Shown here in pieces: positions 1 through 7,580 of a stretch of 64,000 nucleotides of DNA. The DNA is taken from positions 186,001 to 250,000 of the forward strand of contig NZ_AEUD01000004.1 of NCBI RefSeq assembly GCF_000192435.1, given 5' to 3'. Under the pieces are notes generated by a model. That model was not told the DNA's origin. It saw only the letters and a program-made list of their open reading frames with translations, and did not search any database. The position numbers were made by a program, and so were the translations under genes. Source of the DNA: Gordonia neofelifaecis NRRL B-59395 (lineage in GTDB: Bacteria; Actinomycetota; Actinomycetes; Mycobacteriales; Mycobacteriaceae). Every line of letters starts with the position of its first letter. Within the stretch, counting starts at the first letter, position 1.

Positions 1-401
1 ACGCTCGGCGGTTCGGCGAGGCGATGCGTTCGGTGGTCGCCGAGTCGGGGCTGCGCGTTGCCTTCCTGGCGACCGGCGGTCTCTCCCACTGGCTGGATCC
101 GGGCCATTTCGGCGGTGTCGACGTCGAGTTCGACTCCTACATCCTGCAACTGCTCGAGGCCGGTCGCGGTCTGGACCTGGCCGCTCTGGAACCGTTCGCC
201 CTCCTGGAGCACGGTCAGTACGAGTTCCCGAACTGGCTGATCATGCTCGGGCTGACCGGCCCGGCCGTGCACGGTGAAGTGTACGCGTACGAGCCGATGG
301 AGGCATCCGGCGGTGGCTGGACGGTGGTCCGCATGGACCTGGAGCGTGCCGTAGCCGAACGCGCTGCCGCGCAGGTCCCGGTCGACAGTGTGAGCCGATG
401 A
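1..401 (+). CDS. Class III extradiol ring-cleavage dioxygenase (LigB family), C-terminal part
   Basis: The frame is open from the left edge, so the 5' end and the early metal ligands lie outside the window. What remains (about 130 residues) contains the GGLSHW block, typical of the LigB/protocatechuate 4,5-dioxygenase beta fold, followed by a region ending in NWLIMLGLTGP and a short tail. Family members are non-haem Fe(II) enzymes that open a dihydroxylated ring next to the hydroxyls. The stop overlaps the start of the next gene by ATGA, so it is translationally coupled to the amidase and probably acts in the same pathway. The substrate cannot be read from the sequence; the downstream amidase and maleate isomerase suggest a ring yielding a C4 acid or amide. 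Family call good, substrate unknown. Confidence 0.75.
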   Translation, partial: ARRFGEAMRSVVAESGLRVAFLATGGLSHWLDPGHFGGVDVEFDSYILQLLEAGRGLDLAALEPFALLEHGQYEFPNWLIMLGLTGPAVHGEVYAYEPMEASGGGWTVVRMDLERAVAERAAAQVPVDSVSR

Positions 402-1294
402 CCGCGCCCGGCAGGTCCCTGAAGATCGGTCTGACCCAGTGGCACGCCACCACCGATGTCGCGGCGAACACCGCTGTAGCGTTGCGGGTGATCGAGCGTG
501 CGGCCGCCGACGGCGCGCGGATCGTCGTGCTCCCGGAGAACGGTCTGATGCTCGGCAGCAACGTTGCGATGCGGGAGGCGGCGTTCGACGCGGACTCGCC
601 GACAATTGCCGCATTGCGAGACGCGGCGGCTCGCCTCGGAGTGGTCTTGGTGGTCGGCGGGCTGAAGAACTCGACGCCGGACGGGGTGTTCAACTCCGCC
701 CTCGTGATCGATCGGTCGGGCCAGATCGTCGGCCGATACGACAAGATCCATCTATTCGACGCGAACATCGGCGGGCAGTCGTTCGAGGCGTCGTCGGTGG
801 AGCGCGCGGGCGCCGCCCCGACGCTGCTTGACGTCGACGGCGTCCGGATCGGAATGCTCATCTGTTATGACGTCCGATTCCCGGAACTGTCCCGCGAATT
901 GGCCGCTGCGGGAGCCGAGGTGCTGCTGGTGCCGTCGGCGTTCGTGCAATCGACGGGCGAGGCGCACTGGCACACGCTGCTGCGGGCGCGCGCCATCGAG
1001 AATCTGGCCTACGTGATCGCGCCCGCGACGGTCGGATCGTCGACGCCGGATGTGGTCGACGCCTTCCCGACGTACGGCCACGCGCTCGCGGTCTCGCCGT
1101 GGGGCGAGGTGCTCGCCGACTTGGGGACCGAGACCGAGGCCGTGCAGACCGTGGACCTCGATCTGGACCGTGTCGGCGCCGCCCGCAGCAAACTGCCCGT
1201 TCTGGCCGGTCGTCGGGAGCATGCCGTGTACGCCACCGAGCCGACCGTGATCACTGTCGGTGCCACCGAACCGAGAGAAGGAACCGATGACTGA
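398..1294 (+). CDS. Carbon-nitrogen hydrolase (nitrilase superfamily, Nit1-like amidase)
   Basis: 298 residues, the normal size for a single-domain omega-amidase or Nit protein. The Glu-Lys-Cys triad is visible: Glu47 in LPENG, Lys116 in YDKIHLF and Cys156 in LICYDVRFPEL. The HWHTLLRARAIEN block is also typical of the Nit1/deaminated-glutathione-amidase branch. Such enzymes hydrolyse small carboxylic amides in the cytosol. The gene starts inside the stop of the dioxygenase and its own stop overlaps the maleate isomerase start, so the three form one translational unit. In this context an amide produced by ring cleavage (for example a maleamate-like acid) is a reasonable substrate, but that is inference; deaminated glutathione or ketoglutaramate are alternatives. 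Confidence 0.85.
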   Translation: MTAPGRSLKIGLTQWHATTDVAANTAVALRVIERAAADGARIVVLPENGLMLGSNVAMREAAFDADSPTIAALRDAAARLGVVLVVGGLKNSTPDGVFNSALVIDRSGQIVGRYDKIHLFDANIGGQSFEASSVERAGAAPTLLDVDGVRIGMLICYDVRFPELSRELAAAGAEVLLVPSAFVQSTGEAHWHTLLRARAIENLAYVIAPATVGSSTPDVVDAFPTYGHALAVSPWGEVLADLGTETEAVQTVDLDLDRVGAARSKLPVLAGRREHAVYATEPTVITVGATEPREGTDD

Positions 1295-2078
1295 CCTGCA
1301 TGCCGGACTCCAACAGGATGACTGGGCCGCGACGAACCACCGCGTCGGCCTGGTGGTCCCCAGCTCCAACACCACGATGGAGACCGAGATCCCGGCGATG
1401 CTGAACGCCCGCCGAGAGATCCGGCCGGACGAGCGGTTCACCTTCCACTCGTCCCGGATGCGGATGAAGCACGTGACCCCAGAGGAACTTACCGCGATGG
1501 ACGCGGACTCGGTGCGTTGCGCGGTGGAGCTGGCGGATGCCCGCGTGGACGTCATGGCCTACGCGTGCCTGGTGGCGATCATGTCGCAGGGGAGGGGCTA
1601 CCACCGGGAGTCGGAGCAGAAGCTGGCCGCCGCTGCGGCGGAGGAGAGCGGCAACGAGATCCCCGTGGTCTCCTCGGCCGGTGCGCTGACCGAGGCGCTG
1701 GCGCATCTCGGAGTCCGCAAGCTGGCCGTGGTGACGCCGTACATGAAGCCGCTGACCGCCACGGTCTGCGACTATATCGAGTACGAGGGGTTCACAGTGG
1801 TCGACTCGTTGAGCCTGGAGGTCGCCGACAACCTGGCCGTGGGACGGCTGGATCCGCGTAACCTGCTCGGACACGCGGAGCGGGTCAGCACCTCGGGCGC
1901 TGACGCGCTGGTGATCAGTGCGTGCGTGCAGATGCCGTCGCTGCCGGTGCTCGACGCCCTGCAACAGCGGTTCGACATCCCCGTGCTGTCGGCGGCCGCG
2001 GCCACCACGTGGCGTCTCCTTGGAGATCTGGGTCTCGATCAGGTAGTCCCGCGCGCCGGTGCGCTGCTGGCCCCGTAG
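1287..2078 (+). CDS. Maleate cis-trans isomerase
   Basis: 263 residues of the Asp/Glu racemase superfamily. The N-terminal VGLVVPSSNTTMETEIP block and the two cysteines, Cys94 in AYACLVA and Cys213 in ISACVQMPSL, match maleate isomerases, in which these cysteines carry out cofactor-free conversion of maleate to fumarate. I chose the ATG at 1287 because AGAAGGA sits just upstream; an upstream GTG at 1260 lacks this. The gene overlaps the amidase by 8 bases. The role is probably to bring the C4 product of ring cleavage into the citric acid cycle as fumarate. Aryl-malonate decarboxylase and Asp/Glu racemase are related but fit the motif spacing less well. Confidence 0.85.
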   Translation: MTDLHAGLQQDDWAATNHRVGLVVPSSNTTMETEIPAMLNARREIRPDERFTFHSSRMRMKHVTPEELTAMDADSVRCAVELADARVDVMAYACLVAIMSQGRGYHRESEQKLAAAAAEESGNEIPVVSSAGALTEALAHLGVRKLAVVTPYMKPLTATVCDYIEYEGFTVVDSLSLEVADNLAVGRLDPRNLLGHAERVSTSGADALVISACVQMPSLPVLDALQQRFDIPVLSAAAATTWRLLGDLGLDQVVPRAGALLAP

Positions 2079-2098
2079 AGGTCGACGACTAGCAGAAC

Positions 2099-2139
2099 AG
2101 CGCCGCCGGTTCCGAGAAAGTCTCGGAACCGGCGGCGCT
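2099..2139. terminator. Bidirectional hairpin terminator
   Basis: Perfect 19-base inverted repeat (2099-2117 with 2121-2139) around a 3-base AAG centre, between the convergent maleate isomerase and GntR genes. There is no T run on either side, as is usual for GC-rich actinobacterial terminators. Confidence 0.75.
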
Positions 2140-2157
2140 CTGCTGAGCTGTTCGCGG

Positions 2158-2997
2158 TCATCCGACGTCGTCGACGAGCTCGGCTTCGGAGATGAAGACG
2201 AGATTCGACGTCCGCAGTGACGGCATCGGCGAAGTAGGGGTGGACCAGGTGATGGCGGCCGGTCTTACCACGGTTCCGTCAGCCGTGTGCTCGACGTCGA
2301 TGCCGCGACCGCGCAGGGCCACCAGGAGCGATGCGAACCGGTGATCGGAGTCCGCATCCAAGACCAAGCCGAGTGCCGCATCGGTCAGGTGGAACTGCAG
2401 GACGTGATGCGCCAGTCCGCTCTCACCGCTAATAAGGGCGTCCAGATACAGATTATCGACACCGATGAAGTCGTCGGGGGTGCGGTTGTGCGCCAGGTAG
2501 ACACGTTGGTGCCGGTAGATGCGAATGTGCAGTGATTTGATGAGATCGCGGAACGATGCCGGGTACCGATTCAGTGCGACGTCGTGGAACCGGTCGTGCG
2601 CATCCTGGAATCGCCTGCCGTGTCCACGGGTCTCGCGCATCTCGTCGAGAGCGGTGCGCATCTCATCGAAGTCGGTGGTCGTGAACTCGTCGATCAGCCC
2701 CGACACGGTCGGTGGCTCGATCAGCAGCCGGAGCGCGTAGCTCTCCTCGGTCTCGGAGTTGACGACCGGCGCCACGTGCATACCGCGGTTGGCGGAGGCG
2801 ATCAGCAGGCCGTCTGCCTCGAGTCGCTGCAGGGCCTCGCGCAGCGGAGTACGGCTGACGTTGAACTCGGCCGCCAACTGCGCCTGCGACATTCGCGCGC
2901 CGGGTGGATAATCGCCGGAGATCACCCGTTCCCGCAATGCGGCATGCAGGTCGTCGACCGTGGTACCGGTCCTGAGCAGTGGTTCCGGGTTGGCCAC
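2158..2997 (-). CDS. GntR-family regulator with FCD-type effector domain
   Basis: A winged helix-turn-helix of the GntR type occupies roughly residues 15-80 (ALRERVISGDYPPGARMSQA, then VSRTPLREALQRLEADGL), followed by an all-helical FCD-like ligand domain. I place the start at the GTG at 2997 (279 aa) because GGGGGA lies 3 bases upstream. A longer reading frame starting at 3072 has no ribosome site. Regulators of this class usually repress catabolic genes until a carboxylate intermediate binds. It is the last gene of the minus-strand block and is separated by 183 bases from the hydrolase upstream, so it probably has its own promoter. It is the likeliest regulator of the 1-13309 cluster. Confidence 0.85.
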   Translation of the reverse strand: MANPEPLLRTGTTVDDLHAALRERVISGDYPPGARMSQAQLAAEFNVSRTPLREALQRLEADGLLIASANRGMHVAPVVNSETEESYALRLLIEPPTVSGLIDEFTTTDFDEMRTALDEMRETRGHGRRFQDAHDRFHDVALNRYPASFRDLIKSLHIRIYRHQRVYLAHNRTPDDFIGVDNLYLDALISGESGLAHHVLQFHLTDAALGLVLDADSDHRFASLLVALRGRGIDVEHTADGTVVRPAAITWSTPTSPMPSLRTSNLVFISEAELVDDVG

Positions 2998-3180
2998 GTT
3001 TCCCCCTGGTGCGTAGGACGGTTCATTCAACGACGGCGCGTTGCGAGAACGATTCACTCGAAGTGTATCCATTTCGCGGTGCCGATCGGCAATTCTTCGT
3101 GGCGGATGCGCGCGTGGCCGCCGATAGAGCTTCGTCGCGGGCGAGTGCCTTCAGCGGGAATTAGTCTCGGCATCGACGGC

Positions 3181-4188
3181 CTAAGCGATCGGAACCTCGA
3201 GCAGGTCCTCGCCAACGACGACTTCACCGTCGTACCCGGACTGCGCCCAGCGCTGCCATTTGTCGACCGGAATCGGGTTCTCAGCCATATCGGCGATATG
3301 AGACAGAACTAGCTTGCCGCAGCGCGCTTTCGCCGCGATGTCTCCGACCTTCTGCACCTCGACGTGGCTCTGCAGGAGATGATCGAAGAACGCTGGGCTA
3401 GATGAGTCCCAGCCCTCCAGATTGAGTGCTTCGTGCACGAGTACGTCGGATGAGTCGGCGAGTCGAATCAAGTTGGAACTGTAGGCGGTGTCACCGGAAA
3501 AGGTCACCGAGCCATACGCGCAGTCGAAGCGGAAAGCGAATGCAGGGTATACGGGCCCGTGCGGAACCAGGATTGCGCTGACTCTTACGACTCCATCGTC
3601 CATGACGACGAAAGGTTCCATGTCGGGAGCTCGGTTCTGGAAGTCGGCCCCGATGTCCGGGATGGCGATGTCGTTCACTTCGGCCAGGCTTCGTGGATCC
3701 CTGATCCCCATGTCGCGGAGAAAGAGGTTACTGCTGTATGCATATGCGCGATGACACAGCATCGTCATTTCGCGCGTGCCAGGCGTGGGGTTTTCGTCCT
3801 CGCCAACAGTCGGTGCGCTGCCGCCGCCGAACTTCTCAGGCAGGCCGCCGGCAGCGCCGGGCCCCCAGACGCCGATCTTCTCCGAGAGGGTGTCATTGAG
3901 TCCTGTGACTGGGTCGATGTTGCGGTTCTGGGAGTTACCCGCCAGAAGAATGAAATTGTAATAGTCGGCGATGTGATCTGCATGCAGGTGGGTGAGGAAG
4001 ATTCCGCGCAGGGTGTCGAATCGGAGCCCGGACTTCACATACTGGGTGACCGCTGAACGGCCGCAGTCGACCATGTACACGTTGCCATCCACCACGACTG
4101 CGGTCGCGATACCGGTGCGGTGCTGGTCGGCGGGAGGCCCCGCGCGAGTACCGAGAAGAACGAGTTTGAAAGAACTATCCACGGACAT
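3181..4188 (-). CDS. Metallo-beta-lactamase-fold hydrolase
   Basis: 335 residues. The metal site signature is complete: THLHADH (His67, His69, Asp71, His72), a later VPHGP histidine, the GDT aspartate and a C-terminal LSHI histidine. Overall it resembles the arylsulfatase/RNase Z-like branch of the fold. No secretion signal is evident, so it is probably cytoplasmic. It ends the run that starts with the permease and MFS genes; the MFS stop is only 8 bases upstream. It could open a lactone or hydrolyse an ester or amide intermediate, but nothing in the sequence names the substrate. Base composition here is lower in GC than in the flanking genes (62% in the one line counted, against about 70%). 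Confidence 0.75.
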   Translation of the reverse strand: MSVDSSFKLVLLGTRAGPPADQHRTGIATAVVVDGNVYMVDCGRSAVTQYVKSGLRFDTLRGIFLTHLHADHIADYYNFILLAGNSQNRNIDPVTGLNDTLSEKIGVWGPGAAGGLPEKFGGGSAPTVGEDENPTPGTREMTMLCHRAYAYSSNLFLRDMGIRDPRSLAEVNDIAIPDIGADFQNRAPDMEPFVVMDDGVVRVSAILVPHGPVYPAFAFRFDCAYGSVTFSGDTAYSSNLIRLADSSDVLVHEALNLEGWDSSSPAFFDHLLQSHVEVQKVGDIAAKARCGKLVLSHIADMAENPIPVDKWQRWAQSGYDGEVVVGEDLLEVPIA

Positions 4189-4196
4189 ATCTGCAC

Positions 4197-5690
4197 CTAC
4201 TTGCTGGGTTCGAGTGGGCTTGGCTTGAGCGGGCTGGATTCGACGCTCTGCGTGCGGGTCCCTCCGGAGGCCGGTTGCCGGCCGTTCTTCATGAAAACTG
4301 CGACGAGCAATGCGAGCGCAGCAAGAACGACGTAGATGACGTAGATCGTGTCGAATCCAGACATGTCGACAACGCGGGTCCCCGTGGCTGAATCGGTTCC
4401 AACTGTGCTGTTAACTACAAGGACCCCAAGGAATCCTGTGGCGACGGCGCCGGCGAACTGTTCGGCGGTCGTCTTGAGCGAGGCACCCAGTCCCTGGTCC
4501 GTGTCGTGTACTGATTCAACGACAAGGTTCGAGACCGAGGAGTGGTAGCTTCCGGTGCCGATGCCGAATAGCGCGCCGAGCACGATCGCCATAGGAATCG
4601 AGTTGATTGAACCGGTGGCGACCAACGCGGCGCCGACGCACCATGCGATTGCCGAGACCATGAAGGAGAGCCGAGGGCTGAATTTGCGGCAGAGGAAGCC
4701 GATTAGGACGCCGGTCAGGGCTCCGAAGATTCCCATGACGACTGCGTAGTAGAGGCTATAAGTCGCCGGTGACAGGCCGAGGCCATTGCCCTGACCGTCG
4801 GTCGCCTTGCTCTGCAGAATCTGCGGGATGAACGTGACATTGCTGTTGAAGATCGCGCCGATCAGGATCGCGACGATCAGGATCGGAAGGATCCCACTGT
4901 CACGCACGAAGCGTAGTGGTACCAACGGGCTCCGGGATCGGAATTCGGAGATGACGAAGACGGCTAGGGCGAGGACTCCGACGATGAAGAGTGGCACTCG
5001 ATAGCCGGCAAAGGTGACCGCGGCGATCAAGAATCCGAGTGTAACGCCGAGCGACAGTCCGCTCAGGTAATTGATGTACTGGGGATTGCGGACTGGTGTT
5101 TCGGGGACCACGGCGAAGACCAGAAGAATCGTCGCCATCGCGTAGACAGCGAGAACCACGAACGGTGCGCGAAAGCCGACAGTCTCGGTCAACCAGCCTC
5201 CGATGAACGGGCCGATGATCGCAGAGACGCCGACACCGGTACCCAGTGCTCCGATACCAATGGGGACCAACCGCGGAGGTACCAGGTCCCGAACCAGCCC
5301 GTATGTCAGCACGAGCGCGACCATGCCCACACCTTGGAACGCTCGACCGACGATCATCACCGGGAACGACCACGACAAGGCACAGAGGATCGCCCCGAAA
5401 GCCAGCGATCCAGTGCCAGACAGCAGTATCAGTCGCTTGCCGAACCTATCACCCATCTTTCCGATTATCGGCAACGATGCACCGCCGACGATCAGCATCG
5501 CGGTGAATACCCAGCCGATCTGGCTGCCCTGATAGTGCTTCCCGATCGCGGGTAGTGCAGGACTGATCATATTGAACTCGAATGAGACCACTTCGCTGAT
5601 CAGGACCAGTGACACGATGATCGCGATCGAGCGGGCCGTCGACGGGGCCTGATTTCGACCAATGGTGGCGGATTCGATTGAATCATCCAT
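4197..5690 (-). CDS. MFS transporter (DHA2-like, drug/metabolite family)
   Basis: 497 residues with a dozen or more hydrophobic segments. The GKMGDRFGKRLIL loop (MFS motif A) follows the second segment, and the FQGVGMVALVLTYGLVRDL motif typical of DHA exporters follows. I start at the ATG at 5690 because AAGGAGAGG lies 3 bases before it, rather than at 5720. A cytoplasmic C-terminal tail contains SSPLKPSPLEPS. It sits between a flavin hydroxylase and the metallo-hydrolase in the same direction and is probably co-expressed. It may import the substrate or export a toxic intermediate; direction cannot be told from the sequence. GC content is visibly lower (53-58% in lines counted) than in neighbours. 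Confidence 0.8.
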   Translation of the reverse strand: MDDSIESATIGRNQAPSTARSIAIIVSLVLISEVVSFEFNMISPALPAIGKHYQGSQIGWVFTAMLIVGGASLPIIGKMGDRFGKRLILLSGTGSLAFGAILCALSWSFPVMIVGRAFQGVGMVALVLTYGLVRDLVPPRLVPIGIGALGTGVGVSAIIGPFIGGWLTETVGFRAPFVVLAVYAMATILLVFAVVPETPVRNPQYINYLSGLSLGVTLGFLIAAVTFAGYRVPLFIVGVLALAVFVISEFRSRSPLVPLRFVRDSGILPILIVAILIGAIFNSNVTFIPQILQSKATDGQGNGLGLSPATYSLYYAVVMGIFGALTGVLIGFLCRKFSPRLSFMVSAIAWCVGAALVATGSINSIPMAIVLGALFGIGTGSYHSSVSNLVVESVHDTDQGLGASLKTTAEQFAGAVATGFLGVLVVNSTVGTDSATGTRVVDMSGFDTIYVIYVVLAALALLVAVFMKNGRQPASGGTRTQSVESSPLKPSPLEPSK

Positions 5691-5789
5691 TGACCTCTCC
5701 TTGTTTGTGGGGTTGAGCACCCGGTTGAATGGGGCGACGAGCTACCGATGGTGTGGTGACGGGCCCGCGAACGGAAGCGAACGGGCGAG

Positions 5790-7541
5790 TCATCGGTCGA
5801 GAATGGTCCTGATTGCATCGAGGAGACTTGCGGTCGGGTCGGGCCCCGCCTGGCGGGCTCGCCAGGCGACGTGCCTGTCCGGGCGCACCAGCACTGCGCC
5901 GGAGTGACTGACCTCGCAGCGGTCGTCCCATTCGCGGTAGGGGTCCCGGATCGCGGTCCCCGGTCCAATCGTGTGGACTGCGATCTCGACGCCTAGATCC
6001 CCGGATACGCGCTCTGCGGCTTCCCGCCAGACCCCACCTCCGCGGCCGACCAGCAGTGCGAACTGCAGGCCGTCGACCAGATCGATGCTCGAGAGGGGGA
6101 GATCGTCGCGTTCCAGTCGGGCGTGCGGGACCCGATTGCCGGGGCGAGTCGTGGGCAGGTACTCGAGGACCTGCTGCCGGGCCGGGCGGCGGTCGGGTGC
6201 CTCGTCCTGGATCACGGCGCCTGCCTCGTAGGCGTAGCCGAGCTCGAGTCCGATGGCGTTGAACTGGAGGTCCGACACGTCCAGCGCCTCGGTCAGAGCT
6301 CGCCGCCTGGCGTCACCGGCCGGTGACGCCTCGTCCAGTTCGGCGAGCGCGGCCCATCCCTCCTCCTCGGTCTGATCATCGGCGAGTCCCAGAGCGTCGG
6401 TGAGCTCCATCGACTCGATCAGGCTGTTGACGGCTCGGGCGACGCCGGCCTCGTCGATGGGTCGGCGCTCGGTGTCGTACGACTCCAGCAGCCCGGGGCC
6501 GGCGACGTTCTGGTCCACCAGCGCAATCTTCCAGGCCAGGTTGAAGGAGTCCGCGATCGACATGTTCAGACCGAGGCCGCTGCTCGGCGGATGCCGGTGT
6601 ACCGCGTCGCCGACGCAGAAGATCCCCGAGTTCGAGTACCTCACTGCCGACTGTCTGTCGACTGTCCAGCCGGAGATACCCTTGACCTCGACACGGTCCA
6701 GTGGTTCGCCGACAAAGGCCTCGATGTGGGCGCGGGCGTCATCGGGAGTCATCGCGGTGAGATCTTCGCGCGCCGGATCGTAGTAGCGAATGAGGACGTA
6801 CTCGTCGAACGGATGATGGCACACCAGCGTTCCGAGCCGTTGCGGCGGAAGCGGCCCCGGGTGGACATTGAACACGAGGACGCCGGGTCGATGGGCGAGG
6901 TAAGAGCTCAGGTCCGCCGTGAACCAGATGCTCGCGGCGTGGAACAGCGCGGTCTGTCCGTTCAGGTGGAGCCCGGCCGCCTCGAGTACTCGGGAGCGGC
7001 CGCCGTCGGCACCGACAATGAATCGCGAACGCACGGTGTGGGTGGTGCCGGTGCGTAGGTCGCAGACAGTACTGATGTACCCGTCGCCGTCATTGCGCAC
7101 GTCCAGCCATTCCTGCTGGAAGTGGACGTCGGAGCCGGTCCTGCGCAGCGCGTTCACCAGTAGCGGCTCGAACACGGTCTGGGGGCAGTTGACTACCTCG
7201 CAGGGGCTGGCCTGCGAGTAGTGCGGCCGTCGGTCGGCACCGCGGCCGTACACCTCCCGGCGGGCCACCTCGGGACGATTGAGAGTCGTCACATACAGGT
7301 TGTTGGCCATGAGTTCGTTGGGGACGGCGGCCCGCATCAGGTCGTCCTCGATGCCGAGGTGCCGCATGATCTCGGTGGTGCGTTGGTTGACGATATGTGC
7401 CCGCGGCATGTGCGCAGTGCCCGCATACCGCTCGACGAGGTGGTGCGACACCCCGTACTGAGCCAGGGTCAGTGCCATCGTCAGTCCTGCGGGTCCGGCA
7501 CCGACGATCAGAACGGTCGTCTCGAGTTCGTGATCTGGCAT
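5790..7541 (-). CDS. FAD-dependent aromatic hydroxylase (TfdB/PheA-like, group A)
   Basis: 583 residues. The three flavoprotein fingerprints are present: the GAGPAG Rossmann loop at residues 14-19, the DG motif at 179-180 in VGADGGRSR, and the GD motif at 311-312 in CVGDAVHRHPPSSGLGLN. The last block is very close to 2,4-dichlorophenol/phenol 6-monooxygenases. A C-terminal thioredoxin-like domain (about residues 470-583, ending with VRPDRHVAWRA) is also typical. Such enzymes use NAD(P)H and O2 to put a hydroxyl ortho to an existing one. The gene lies 39 bases downstream of a second, different hydroxylase, suggesting two successive hydroxylations of one ring. Substrate not identifiable. Confidence 0.85.
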   Translation of the reverse strand: MPDHELETTVLIVGAGPAGLTMALTLAQYGVSHHLVERYAGTAHMPRAHIVNQRTTEIMRHLGIEDDLMRAAVPNELMANNLYVTTLNRPEVARREVYGRGADRRPHYSQASPCEVVNCPQTVFEPLLVNALRRTGSDVHFQQEWLDVRNDGDGYISTVCDLRTGTTHTVRSRFIVGADGGRSRVLEAAGLHLNGQTALFHAASIWFTADLSSYLAHRPGVLVFNVHPGPLPPQRLGTLVCHHPFDEYVLIRYYDPAREDLTAMTPDDARAHIEAFVGEPLDRVEVKGISGWTVDRQSAVRYSNSGIFCVGDAVHRHPPSSGLGLNMSIADSFNLAWKIALVDQNVAGPGLLESYDTERRPIDEAGVARAVNSLIESMELTDALGLADDQTEEEGWAALAELDEASPAGDARRRALTEALDVSDLQFNAIGLELGYAYEAGAVIQDEAPDRRPARQQVLEYLPTTRPGNRVPHARLERDDLPLSSIDLVDGLQFALLVGRGGGVWREAAERVSGDLGVEIAVHTIGPGTAIRDPYREWDDRCEVSHSGAVLVRPDRHVAWRARQAGPDPTASLLDAIRTILDR

Positions 7542-7580
7542 TGGTGGCCTTCCGGGGATACCGGCCGAGTCGCCGGGGGC

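Noticed and set aside
3060-3072. Start of the GntR gene at 3072
   Set aside because: No ribosome site precedes it, whereas GGGGGA stands 3 bases before the GTG at 2997 and the conserved domain begins after that point.
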